Assembly (NCBI GenBank): GCA_030152805.1
Contig: JASLIG010000116.1
Location: 1 to 40,977, forward strand
DNA: 40,977 nucleotides
Reading direction: 5' to 3'
DNA from: Solirubrobacterales bacterium
GTDB lineage: Bacteria > Actinomycetota > Thermoleophilia > Solirubrobacterales > 70-9
Of this stretch, positions 26,386 through 33,519 are shown piece by piece. The position numbers and the translations under genes were made by a program. Every line of letters starts with the position of its first letter. Positions within the stretch are counted from its first letter, which is position 1. A model generated the notes under the pieces. It did no database searches. It was not told the DNA's origin and worked only from the letters and a program-made list of their open reading frames with translations.

Positions 26386-27987
26386 CTATGCAGCTAGGGG
26401 CAGAGAAGGTTCCTGGTCGATTTCAGAGAGTGGGCGAGAAGTTCCCGAGCTGATGGAACTGGTCGGTTGCGCTTGACAAGCTGCCCGCTCCAAGAGCAAG
26501 ACTGCAATGGCGCTCATCGCTATCGCGAACTCGGTTCGAACTTCAGTGATATCGCGCATCCAGCTTTCATCCTTCAACAAGCCAAACCGCTTACGTATCG
26601 TCGCGTGAATGCTCTCGTTCCAGCCAAAACGGTCTTGGCCGTAAATCTTGCTGAGCGGGTCGTTGAAAGTCAGTGAGTTTCCAATCGCGTAATCCGGCAC
26701 GTCATCGCCATAGCAACGGACGTAACGCTTGGGACGCCTGCCTTCGCGCCACTCGCCTGAAGTTATTCTCACGTTGCCGCAAGTCGAGCAGCAACCTCGC
26801 GTGGCAATCGTGGTGTAACCAGTTTGCGGAATAACGTTATTAATGCGCTTGGTCTTGAAGTTCCCGCAAGCGCAACGCAACTCTCCGTGGCCATTTGCTT
26901 GCCAGTTTGAGTAGTGCGGCTTGGCTGGGTCGTCAAAGGGCAACCAAGTTTTATTACGTTTTGCTGCCTCTTTGGTTTCTGATTTATCCTGACCAGGGAA
27001 AGTCTTATGACTGGCCTTGTGGATATTGGGAACCAGGCGCATTGATTGAGATTGGCCTCGGATTTTGTTCGAGTTGAAGCCAGCGTCAGCCGTTAGGACA
27101 CTCAAAGTCTGCTGGCCGCGATAAGGCAGAACATCGCTCTCATAAGAGGCAAGGACTCGCTCTGCTGCTGGCTTCTCGCTTTCGTTCAGCGGCGTGATCT
27201 CCCAGCTCAAAGGAGTGCCGTGCTCAGTCCAGAGCCCGAGCAGACACCAACCCTGTCCGGCCTTTGGCCCACCGTCTTTACCGATGAATCCAGCAGTTGG
27301 GGCGGTTATCGCTCCAGCCTTGCCTTTAGGCACGTCCTTGTTGAGGACTAAAACTTTCTTTTTACGCTTCGACGTTTCCTTTAACGTCTTGGTTATCGGA
27401 GGCGTGAAATGAGTGCCGTGCAAGCTGCCGTCCATTCCGAGCACGCGCGCCTCCTCATCAAAACCTTCCTGCTGAGCCACTTGTATAAGCAAACGCTTCT
27501 GAAGCTCTAGATGCTTCTCAGCGCGCTCGCTCTCGTCAAAGTGCTGTCGGAGATAGCGAGTCAAAGTGGCTCGCGAAGGCACCTGCTCTCCCAAGCCCAA
27601 GAGCAAGCGAGCTTCTGAGTCAGCGTGCAAGCGCGTCCAAGCTGATTTCAAAGTTTCTTCGCCGGTCACTCGGCGATAGAGGAAGACACTCTCCAACTGC
27701 AAAGCAGTCCAGCGCAATGGCCGCCCCATCTGCTTGCCCTTGCCAACCGTCCGATTACGGTTATCAATTGCTTTCAGCTTTAGCCCGAAGATTTCCTTGA
27801 ACTCGGGGCTACTAACTATTTTGGCTGTGACCTGAGCAGGGGTGCGTTTGACCTGCTCTTGACCCCAATACAAGTCGGCCCGCTCAGCAGGCTTAGGCAT
27901 TGGCCCGAAACGAGTCCGTTCTTTCGTGGAATTCGGGTCCATAGCTAAAACAGAGGGCAAATCAGCCTGGGAACTTGGAGCTTGCAC
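26386..27987 (-). CDS. DDE transposase with internal cysteine cluster
   Basis: 533 residues from a GTG (an ATG 15 codons downstream is possible). A catalytic triad is readable: Asp186 in GMDGSLHGTHF, Asp301 in LTADAGFNS, Glu458 in GWNESIHATIRKRFGLLKD, which matches the DDE_Tnp_1 superfamily. N-terminal helices at about 80-150 probably bind the inverted repeats. Between the second Asp and the Glu lies a cysteine cluster (Cys372, 374, 399, 400, 403, 425), a likely zinc site, as in some IS1182/IS1595-like groups; I could not settle the family. It is divergent from the first cargo regulator with only 22 nt between. Confidence 0.88.
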   Translation of the reverse strand: MQAPSSQADLPSVLAMDPNSTKERTRFGPMPKPAERADLYWGQEQVKRTPAQVTAKIVSSPEFKEIFGLKLKAIDNRNRTVGKGKQMGRPLRWTALQLESVFLYRRVTGEETLKSAWTRLHADSEARLLLGLGEQVPSRATLTRYLRQHFDESERAEKHLELQKRLLIQVAQQEGFDEEARVLGMDGSLHGTHFTPPITKTLKETSKRKKKVLVLNKDVPKGKAGAITAPTAGFIGKDGGPKAGQGWCLLGLWTEHGTPLSWEITPLNESEKPAAERVLASYESDVLPYRGQQTLSVLTADAGFNSNKIRGQSQSMRLVPNIHKASHKTFPGQDKSETKEAAKRNKTWLPFDDPAKPHYSNWQANGHGELRCACGNFKTKRINNVIPQTGYTTIATRGCCSTCGNVRITSGEWREGRRPKRYVRCYGDDVPDYAIGNSLTFNDPLSKIYGQDRFGWNESIHATIRKRFGLLKDESWMRDITEVRTEFAIAMSAIAVLLLERAACQAQPTSSISSGTSRPLSEIDQEPSLPLAA

Positions 27988-28009
27988 TTATGTAGAATTG
28001 TTGGTCTGA

Positions 28010-28351
28010 ATGGGCAACACTGACTTGCGTTGGCAGAGCGTCAAACCGGGCCAAGCTGAGGGCTTGCGTTCCCGCGTTCCCGATTACGAGGAAGCGGTCG
28101 GGCTCAGCCGCAAGGGCCAAGCTCTGGCTGATGCGAACCGGGTGACCTTGCTGGCCTTCTTGGTTGAGGCGGGTGAGGAGCTGAGCGTCAGTGACCTGTG
28201 CCTGCTCAGTGAGCGCGAGCAATCCGGCGTCAGCAGGAACCTGCGCATCCTCTGGGAGAACAGCCTGGTCGAGCGAACCCGCTTCAACGGCCTGGTCTAT
28301 TACAAGCCGACAACTGATGGAGAGCGCTTGCTCACAGCTTTGCTTGCTTGA
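28010..28351 (+). CDS. ArsR/MarR-like winged-helix regulator
   Basis: 113 residues. The winged helix covers about 35-108: GQALADANRVTLLAFLVEAGEELSVSDLCLLSEREQSGVSRNLRILWENSLVERTRFNGLVYYKPTTDGERLL, an ArsR-like order (alpha-alpha-HTH-wing). No metal-binding cysteine pair like CadC is present. ATG at 28010. Its start is 22 nt from the transposase start, so it may control transposition as well as the downstream XRE gene, from which it is separated by the repeated operator motif. Confidence 0.8.
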   Translation: MGNTDLRWQSVKPGQAEGLRSRVPDYEEAVGLSRKGQALADANRVTLLAFLVEAGEELSVSDLCLLSEREQSGVSRNLRILWENSLVERTRFNGLVYYKPTTDGERLLTALLA

Positions 28352-28359
28352 ATGCTCTT

Positions 28360-28403
28360 GCCTCATAAGATAATTAACTTATAAGGCATCTTGCCGGATA
28401 AGT
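28360..28403. promoter_or_regulatory. Repeated GCCTNATAAG operator region
   Basis: GCCTCATAAG (28360-28369), then CTTATAAGGC (28378-28387, its inverted near-identical partner), then GCCGGATAAG (28393-28402). The first two form a nearly perfect inverted repeat around ATAATTAA. It precedes the XRE gene by about 25 nt. The same GCCTCATAAG occurs at 31112. Likely binding sites of a cargo regulator. Confidence 0.65.
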
Positions 28404-28427
28404 CAAGCCTGGATATCCTTTGCTCGA

Positions 28428-28655
28428 ATGCCTCCTCGCTCTAAAGCCCACGCTCGACTAGGCGCAGCCGTGAAGGCCCTGCGCGCAGAACGGGGCTTGA
28501 GTCAGATAGAGGCAGCTAAGAAGATGAAAGTGCCCGCTAGCTTTTTGAGCGATATCGAGAGAGGTATCCGTAACCCCTCTTGGAGCACGATGCTGGCTCT
28601 CTCAAAAGCACTCGGCGTGAAGGTCTCCGAGATAGCTGCTCGCGCTGAGCGCTGA
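28428..28655 (+). CDS. XRE-family HTH regulator (single domain)
   Basis: 75 residues, essentially one HTH_3 domain: LGAAVKALRAERGLSQIEAAKKMKVPASFLSDIERGIRNPSWSTMLALSKALGVKVSEIAARA. ATG at 28428. The next gene starts 3 nt after its stop, so the two are coupled. With the repeated operator directly upstream it probably regulates itself and other cargo promoters. Confidence 0.9.
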   Translation: MPPRSKAHARLGAAVKALRAERGLSQIEAAKKMKVPASFLSDIERGIRNPSWSTMLALSKALGVKVSEIAARAER

Positions 28656-28658
28656 GCA

Positions 28659-29642
28659 ATGGCGAAGAAACGTCGCAGAATCAAGATTGAGCGCCATCGT
28701 GAGCGCATCCGTTACGGGCGCGCGACGTTGACCATTGAGTGCTCGGCCTCTGTGCTGATGAATCCTTTGGAAGATGCTCTAGAGGAATGGCGAGCAGGTA
28801 AGAAGACCGATGAGGAAGTTGCTTGGGTCTTCGTCAAGCGTCAAACGGTTAAGCATTCGCCCAGCTTTGATTGGGAGAACGTTGACCTTGCTGTTCTACT
28901 ACCACGGGTAACGAAAGTTATTACCGAACCTGTTTTTACCGCGCAGACTCCGGCTGAGCTAATGCCTGAGCTTGAGCAGTTGGAGCAGAAGAATCGGACG
29001 ACATTTAAAGTCAGCAAAGAGTTGACGAAACAATGGGCGGGAACGTTTTCGAGCAAAGCGATGAGCAAAATGTTTGAGCAGTTTCAGCCTGATATCAGTA
29101 AAGCGTTCTCGAATTTCACTTTCAATTACGACAGCGTGATGGAGAGCAGCTTGGCGCTCAGCTCAATGAACCTCACCTTTAATACTGAGCTGGTTAAAGG
29201 AATGAGTTCGGCCCTTACCGAGCAAGTAGATTTCTCAAAAATGCTCGGCGGTTCGGTTCTTAAGCTTCACGGAACATCTCTCGTTGACTGGACCAAATGG
29301 GCGAACGAGGTCACTGTTGCCGCCAAGGACATTCAGTTTCCCGAGATTGCCGAAGCAGTCGAAGCAACAGGCGAAGCTACGGAACCAGCCTCTGATGTGG
29401 ACGCTCTCCTAAAAGATTTGCAGCCAATGTTCACCGACTTGGAAAAAGCTATTAAGTCCACAAAAGACTCAGCAGCGCGCGTCATCTTGCTTGTTGTCGC
29501 CGCCACGCTAATAGCAATAGTAATTCAGATGACATTGGCTAAATTCGGGATTTATGTAGTTCAACCAACGCCACCAACCCAAGCGCCGAAGACGACGCCG
29601 AAGCTGCCTAAATCAGCGAGTGGCGGCACGAAAGCCCCATAG
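28659..29642 (+). CDS. Single-pass membrane protein, XRE partner
   Basis: 327 residues. A basic N-terminus (MAKKRRRIKIERHRERIRYGRA) and a mixed domain precede a long Ser/Thr/Phe-rich helical region (about 130-270, likely extended). One transmembrane helix lies near the C-terminus (AARVILLVVAATLIAIVIQM, about 273-293), followed by a Pro/Thr/Lys-rich tail. ATG 3 nt after the XRE stop. A regulator coupled to a membrane protein is typical of small toxin or signal units, but no family is recognised here. Confidence 0.8.
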   Translation: MAKKRRRIKIERHRERIRYGRATLTIECSASVLMNPLEDALEEWRAGKKTDEEVAWVFVKRQTVKHSPSFDWENVDLAVLLPRVTKVITEPVFTAQTPAELMPELEQLEQKNRTTFKVSKELTKQWAGTFSSKAMSKMFEQFQPDISKAFSNFTFNYDSVMESSLALSSMNLTFNTELVKGMSSALTEQVDFSKMLGGSVLKLHGTSLVDWTKWANEVTVAAKDIQFPEIAEAVEATGEATEPASDVDALLKDLQPMFTDLEKAIKSTKDSAARVILLVVAATLIAIVIQMTLAKFGIYVVQPTPPTQAPKTTPKLPKSASGGTKAP

Positions 29643-29700
29643 CCAATTGTGCTCATAGCTGACGCGACTCCTGGGGAGGACACGGCGGTCTTCATCGCAG

Positions 29701-29973
29701 GTGATGGTTCTTGCTGGCGCTCTGCTTCGTCTGCTCGGCTACGGACGGAGACACGCAGAGAAGTTTGACGCGACAGCGTTTGAGCTAGTCAGCCTCGCGC
29801 TCACTTCGCTCGGAGTCGCTTTGGGATTGTGGAGCTTGGCCGGTAGAGGATGGGCGCTGCTCTTGATTGGTGTCGGAGTTTTCTTGGGATTCACCTTGCT
29901 GATTATCCTCGTTGGGAAAGCCGTAGTGAAGACCAAACCACAATGCGAAGGCACAGAATCCCAGCAGGACTAA
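29701..29973 (+). CDS. Small membrane protein (strand uncertain)
   Basis: 90 residues from a GTG: two hydrophobic helices (LVSLALTSLGVALGLWSLA, then WALLLIGVGVFLGFTLLIILVG) and a polar tail. No ribosome-binding site close by. A reverse-strand frame (29785-30024) covers the same bases and also encodes a plausible short membrane protein, so only one of the two is likely to be real; I prefer this one because both helices are well formed. Confidence 0.48.
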   Translation: MMVLAGALLRLLGYGRRHAEKFDATAFELVSLALTSLGVALGLWSLAGRGWALLLIGVGVFLGFTLLIILVGKAVVKTKPQCEGTESQQD

Positions 29974-30024
29974 CGGCCCCCACACGGTAGATAAGAACTC
30001 TCCGATAGTAACTTCAGCTAGCAC
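29785..30024 (-). CDS. Alternative reverse-strand small membrane protein
   Basis: 79 residues: one helix (GPLVLLGFCAFALWFGLHY) and a long Gln/Ser/Glu-rich tail. It would lie downstream of the reverse-strand pair at 30069-31054, in line with that operon, with 44 nt between. GTG start, with AAGAG directly abutting it and therefore poorly spaced. Listed as the competing reading of 29701-29973. Confidence 0.35.
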   Translation of the reverse strand: MLAEVTIGEFLSTVWGPLVLLGFCAFALWFGLHYGFPNEDNQQGESQENSDTNQEQRPSSTGQAPQSQSDSERSEREAD

Positions 30025-30068
30025 CTCTTAAGAGTGCCAGTGTTGATGCTGGCCTCACTCGGTTTGAG

Positions 30069-30773
30069 CTAGTCATTCAAGGGAGTCATCTTCAGCTCGT
30101 GGCCGTGGAGATAGGTATGAATTGCAGTCGAGGCGAAACGAATTAGCGCCGCAGTCATTTCATTTAGCTGTTTAACGAATTTCTTAAGTGGCTCCAAGTC
30201 TTCACCTCTGGTTTCACAAAAGAGCTGATAGTCCAACTCGTTCGCAAATTCATTGAATGAGTCCTTGAAGGTGGTGCCCATAAGGATAGCCCCTAAGTGA
30301 GGTGAACCATCCTCATCATCCTCACCTTGATGCGCCATCGCTCGCCGCAGCAGCTTGTGGTCAATCGCCGAATAATGCGACGCCTGGTCACGGGCTGAAG
30401 CCAAGGTGGCCTTAAAAGTTTTATCACTAACAATGGGAGCAGGGTCTTGAAGAATAGTTTGTACTCGCTCCCAATCCTGCTTAGCATCTTTAATCAGTCG
30501 AGCCATAAATGCCTCTACTGCTAAAGAGTTAGTCTCCTCAAGGAACTTGGCTAGCTCCCAAGCGTGAGTAGCAACAGCGCGAATGTCATAGATAGCTTCA
30601 CCCTGCTCACTGTCTCGGTTCAGGCTATCCGCCAAACGCCTGTTAGCCAACAGCAGGTCGTTTGTAGCTCGACCTAGATTGGCAACCCACTGAGCCAACG
30701 GGTCTTCAGGGTCAAACAGCTCTTTGAACGGGAACTCGACCTTGGCAATGAACTCGGGTTCAAGGTTGGCCAA
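30069..30773 (-). CDS. Helical cargo protein of unknown function
   Basis: 234 residues from a TTG. Almost entirely alpha-helical by composition, mostly soluble, with acidic and amphipathic stretches (LGRATNDLLLANRRLADSLNRDSEQGEAIYDIR, DWERVQTILQDPAP). No catalytic motif seen. It follows the 91-residue membrane protein by 5 nt, so the two are one transcriptional unit starting at the divergent operator near 31112. It may be the soluble partner of that membrane protein. Confidence 0.7.
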   Translation of the reverse strand: MANLEPEFIAKVEFPFKELFDPEDPLAQWVANLGRATNDLLLANRRLADSLNRDSEQGEAIYDIRAVATHAWELAKFLEETNSLAVEAFMARLIKDAKQDWERVQTILQDPAPIVSDKTFKATLASARDQASHYSAIDHKLLRRAMAHQGEDDEDGSPHLGAILMGTTFKDSFNEFANELDYQLFCETRGEDLEPLKKFVKQLNEMTAALIRFASTAIHTYLHGHELKMTPLND

Positions 30774-30778
30774 TTTTG

Positions 30779-31054
30779 TTATCCGTGTATCAGCGTGGCG
30801 ATGGCAGCTATCAAGCTGGCCAGGGCGGTAACGGCGGTTAGGCCAATGGCTATGTTGGCCCTGCGCTTCGCTTCCGCTGCCTTTTCATTCTCAGCGTATG
30901 CCTTGAATATCTGAGTCGTCAATGACTGTCGCCCGTTCTTACCGATGCCTTCCTGCCGCAGCGCTCGGGCCAAGCGATTAGGCAACTTCTCCAAGGCAAT
31001 AGCAATACGGTCGAGCTGGTCTTGCTCGCTTTCGGTTGCTTGCTCATCGTGCAT
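30779..31054 (-). CDS. Small tail-anchored membrane protein
   Basis: 91 residues. Charged, coiled-coil-like N-terminal two-thirds (ESEQDQLDRIAIALEKLPNRLARAL, then AYAENEKAAEAKRRAN) and one C-terminal helix (IAIGLTAVTALASLIAAIATLIHG) that would anchor it. ATG at 31054. It starts the reverse unit divergent from the secreted six-Cys gene across about 100 bp containing the GCCTCATAAG motif. Confidence 0.72.
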   Translation of the reverse strand: MHDEQATESEQDQLDRIAIALEKLPNRLARALRQEGIGKNGRQSLTTQIFKAYAENEKAAEAKRRANIAIGLTAVTALASLIAAIATLIHG

Positions 31055-31111
31055 TCCCCAACGATAAGCATTGCACCGGCGCTTCTTGCCAATGCAGACA
31101 AAACCATGCTA

Positions 31112-31123
31112 GCCTCATAAGGC
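31112..31123. promoter_or_regulatory. GCCTCATAAGGC operator in a divergent promoter
   Basis: Near-perfect 12-bp palindrome matching the half-sites at 28360 and 28378. It sits between the reverse pair (start 31054) and the secreted protein gene (31156), so a single regulator could act on both directions. Confidence 0.6.
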
Positions 31124-31155
31124 AAGTCAATACGACCCCTTGATTAGGAGGCTCA

Positions 31156-31500
31156 ATGAAACCCATCAAGACGACCGGCCTACTAGCCTTGGTTCTTGCT
31201 CTCGCTTTGCTGTTCTCAGCGAGCAGTTCTCAGGCAGAAGCCAGCTCGACTACTTGGAAACGCTGCGGGCAGACTTACTTGTTCGAGAACGCTCCGCCAG
31301 TTGAATTCAGCGTGAAGCAGACATCGTGCTTTCAAGGAGTAGTCGTCTTCGCCCACCTCTTGGTTGATGAGCACGGCTACTGCAATCCAAGCTGTGAGCT
31401 TGAAGATGGTTGGCATTGCCAGGCTCACTCAGGCCAAGGATTGAACTGCTCACTTGGCGCGAAGCGAATCAAAGCGACTGCTGTCAAACAGCGGCACTAG
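31156..31500 (+). CDS. Secreted six-cysteine protein
   Basis: 114 residues. Signal peptide: MKPIKTTGLLALVLALALLFSASSSQA, cleavage near 27-29. The mature part of about 86 residues has six Cys (37, 58, 76, 80, 88, 98), enough for three disulfides, in a compact Gly/Ser/Thr-rich frame. The strong AGGAGG site fits the ATG. No family recognised; a disulfide-rich secreted peptide could be a toxin, an inhibitor or a surface factor. It is under the shared operator and is the only exported soluble product of the transposon. Confidence 0.82.
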   Translation: MKPIKTTGLLALVLALALLFSASSSQAEASSTTWKRCGQTYLFENAPPVEFSVKQTSCFQGVVVFAHLLVDEHGYCNPSCELEDGWHCQAHSGQGLNCSLGAKRIKATAVKQRH

Positions 31501-31520
31501 GAACTTTTAGAAAAAGTTCC
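31500..31520. terminator. AT-rich hairpin after the six-Cys gene
   Basis: GGAACTTTT-AGA-AAAAGTTCC: perfect 9-bp arms overlapping the stop codon. Either a terminator or an operator. Confidence 0.45.
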
Positions 31521-31534
31521 ATCAAAAGAAAAGT

Positions 31535-31567
31535 GCCGCCCGCGACTGCGCTAACAGTCCGGGCGGC
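31535..31567. terminator. Long GC-rich hairpin in the leader of the regulator operon
   Basis: GCCGCCCG, one bulged C, GACT, loop, AGTC, CGGGCGGC: 12 bp paired. It lies 23 nt before the ATG of the 98-residue gene, so it may be an attenuator rather than a simple terminator. Confidence 0.55.
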
Positions 31568-31590
31568 TGGCACCGAAAGGATAAGTTTCG

Positions 31591-31887
31591 ATGCAGGCGA
31601 ATCGTATTCCGCCGGAGGATTCTGGTGGTGAGTTGTCAGAGGTTGCCAGGCAGGATGCAAGATGGCAGGGCCAGGTTCTCTCATTGGTCTTGTCTGAAGA
31701 CCCGTTGGAGCTGTCTGAGCGTGAGGCTCTTGCTGCCCTGTTGAGCGCTGAAGCATCCTGGGAGGAACGGGATGGTTTGCAGCGGGCAATCAAGGAGTTG
31801 AAAGCAGCCGGACTCTTGAGAGACTGTCCAAGCTTGCTGCTACCAACGCGAGCAGCTAGGCACTTCGCCAGTCTGGAGTTGGACTGA
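31591..31887 (+). CDS. Small acidic cargo protein, helix-rich
   Basis: 98 residues. Ala/Leu/Glu-rich, with a winged-helix-like second half (LSEREALAALLSAEASWEERDGLQRAIKELKAAGLLRD). AAAGGA sits at a good distance before the ATG. It overlaps the next gene by 1 nt (TGATG). First gene of a three-gene operon ending at the right inverted repeat. Confidence 0.7.
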   Translation: MQANRIPPEDSGGELSEVARQDARWQGQVLSLVLSEDPLELSEREALAALLSAEASWEERDGLQRAIKELKAAGLLRDCPSLLLPTRAARHFASLELD

Positions 31888-32198
31888 TGAGCGAATTCCG
31901 AAGTGATAAACGCGCTCATAAACCAACCGGGCATCCGGTGACAGAACAGTTCTCTCGCCAACTGCTAGTCGCAAGGAGGCAAGCCGGTATCAGTCAAGAA
32001 GAACTAGCTGACTTGTCGGACTTGTGTTCTCGAAGCATCTGGCCTTTGGAAACAGGACGAATGCCTCGGCTCGACACTGTTATAAAGCTAGCGGGTGGTT
32101 TGCATTTGGAGCCAGCTGAGCTATTGGCAGGTATCCGTTGGCAAGCCGGGAGTTTCGGTTTGAGCGGTTACATCATTACCGAGGATACTTCTGGCTGA
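31887..32198 (+). CDS. XRE-family HTH protein
   Basis: 103 residues. HTH at about 24-80: FSRQLLVARRQAGISQEELADLSDLCSRSIWPLETGRMPRLDTVIKLAGGLHLEPAELL. The second and recognition helices have an unusual sequence with Cys and Trp. Coupled to both neighbours (1-nt overlap upstream, stop abutting the next ATG downstream). Probably DNA-binding. Confidence 0.82.
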   Translation: MSEFRSDKRAHKPTGHPVTEQFSRQLLVARRQAGISQEELADLSDLCSRSIWPLETGRMPRLDTVIKLAGGLHLEPAELLAGIRWQAGSFGLSGYIITEDTSG

Positions 32199-33131
32199 AT
32201 GGCAGGCAGTCCGAACTCGGCTGAGCAGCTAGCCCGTGAAATCGCCAGGGAGGCAGCGTTCCTCCCTGAGCGCCAACGGGCTTGGCTGCTGGCGGAGTTG
32301 CGAAAGGATTTTGAGGCTTTCGACCAAGAGGAGTATCGGATTGACCAGCTCAATCGAAAGATGAGCGAAGCCGTTGAAGCTCTAAAGCGAGTTGCGGAGC
32401 ACTTGCAGTTGAAAGATGCCAAAGCCAGATTGGCTCTAACGATAAAAGAATTCGATGCAACTCCTAACAAGGTCCGCCAAGACTGGACGGGTCGGCAAGT
32501 AGCAGAGGCAATGCGTCGTTCTTGGCAGCTCGCTAAGACCGTGGCCTTCACGAATGTGCAGTTGCCTGTTGCTGCTGAGCGGCACTCAGCACTGCGAAAA
32601 CAACTCGCTAGAAAGCGTCGAGAAACTGCTTTCGTCTTGAGCGGCATCCAAGATTGGCTGGCGACCAAGCCGAGGGAAAAGAAGCAAAAGGATTACGAGC
32701 AATGGCGCAGGGACCACAATCATCATCAGCGAGCAGGCGTGAAGCCTCTGCCTGGTAAAGACGCCATTCGTCGTCGCTGGCAGTTGCCTTGGCCTGAGAT
32801 TGTCAAAGCAGTTGAACGCAATGAAGTTCCCGGCAACAACGAGCTAGAAGAAAGCTCCGAGGCGGAACCAGCTTCAAACGAGGAACAAAGCGAGTCAATC
32901 GCGGCAGCCAAGAACTACGTTCTCGATTCTCAATTCCGCGCTCATCGCATTAGGTCAGCTCGCGAAGCTCGCGGCTGGACAGTCTCCAAGCTAGCCCAGC
33001 AAGCTGGAATCGAGACCAGCAACCTCGCCAAGATTGAGAGCGACAAAAACAGCAACCCGAGTTTCGAGACGATGGCAAAGATAGCCATTGCGCTCAACCT
33101 GAGCTTGACCGATTTTCTCAAGCCAGCCTGA
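32199..33131 (+). CDS. Cargo protein with C-terminal XRE HTH
   Basis: 310 residues. The N-terminal 240 residues are helical, highly charged and without a recognised family; the part RHSALRKQLARKRRETAFVLSGIQDWLATKPREKKQKDYEQWRRDHNHHQRAG is strongly basic. The C-terminal 65 residues are a clean HTH_3: FRAHRIRSAREARGWTVSKLAQQAGIETSNLAKIESDKNSNPSFETMAKIAIALNLSLTDFL. It looks like a DNA-binding protein with a large effector half. Last gene of the operon, 80 nt before the right inverted repeat. Confidence 0.8.
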   Translation: MAGSPNSAEQLAREIAREAAFLPERQRAWLLAELRKDFEAFDQEEYRIDQLNRKMSEAVEALKRVAEHLQLKDAKARLALTIKEFDATPNKVRQDWTGRQVAEAMRRSWQLAKTVAFTNVQLPVAAERHSALRKQLARKRRETAFVLSGIQDWLATKPREKKQKDYEQWRRDHNHHQRAGVKPLPGKDAIRRRWQLPWPEIVKAVERNEVPGNNELEESSEAEPASNEEQSESIAAAKNYVLDSQFRAHRIRSAREARGWTVSKLAQQAGIETSNLAKIESDKNSNPSFETMAKIAIALNLSLTDFLKPA

Positions 33132-33211
33132 AGCCGGAACCTAGCTCTGACTTAATCCTGCCTGGGGAAGACCCGCAATCCCCGACACCGGACTTAGCCA
33201 GCATTTCGCGC

Positions 33212-33255
33212 AAAAGAGCCTCGCTTTACCAGGGCCAAGTTATGAAACTGGACCC
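33212..33255 (-). repeat. Right terminal inverted repeat
   Basis: 44 bp, reverse complement of 25816-25859. Followed by CCTT, the right half of the target duplication. Confidence 0.96.
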
Positions 33256-33519
33256 CCTTCCTTCAGGCGGGGAGTCAACGAGTCGCTATTGCAGGTTCGG
33301 CGAGAAGAAGGAGAACCAATCTAAGGAGCTGCCGGTTTACTTCGGGCCACGGCTGATCCGCGCCCAAGACGGTGCCCAGCACCGGGTTGCCGCCGACTGA
33401 AGTGAATCGACAGAGCTTCATCGCCGCAGGCTCTGCCAGAGAGGTTGAGGGCGAGCCTTGCTCACGCGGGCATCGGCCTCTCGACTTAATCGCAACTAGA
33501 CCCGAGTAGTTCGGTTATC
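33256..33519. other. Spacer after the transposon
   Basis: 264 bases that lay next to the second att copy before the transposon came in. An open forward frame reaches a stop at 33398-33400 (LPVYFGPRLIRAQDGAQHRVAAD at its end), perhaps the tail of a lost gene. No other structure seen. Confidence 0.4.

Larger units (their letters stand above)
25816..33255. mobile_element. 7.44-kb cargo transposon with 44-bp inverted repeats
   Basis: Delimited by perfect 44-bp terminal inverted repeats (25816-25859 and 33212-33255, outer bases GGGTCCAGTTTCATAACTTG) and flanked by CCTT at 25812-25815 and 33256-33259, a 4-bp target duplication. One DDE transposase lies near the left end; about 11 other genes fill the rest. 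Base composition is visibly lower in GC than the chromosome throughout, and codon use is relaxed, so the unit came from elsewhere as a whole. It inserted into the right att site of the neighbouring element, splitting that att copy from its original right flank. Family not assigned: a transporter-type insertion sequence with regulatory cargo. Confidence 0.92.
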
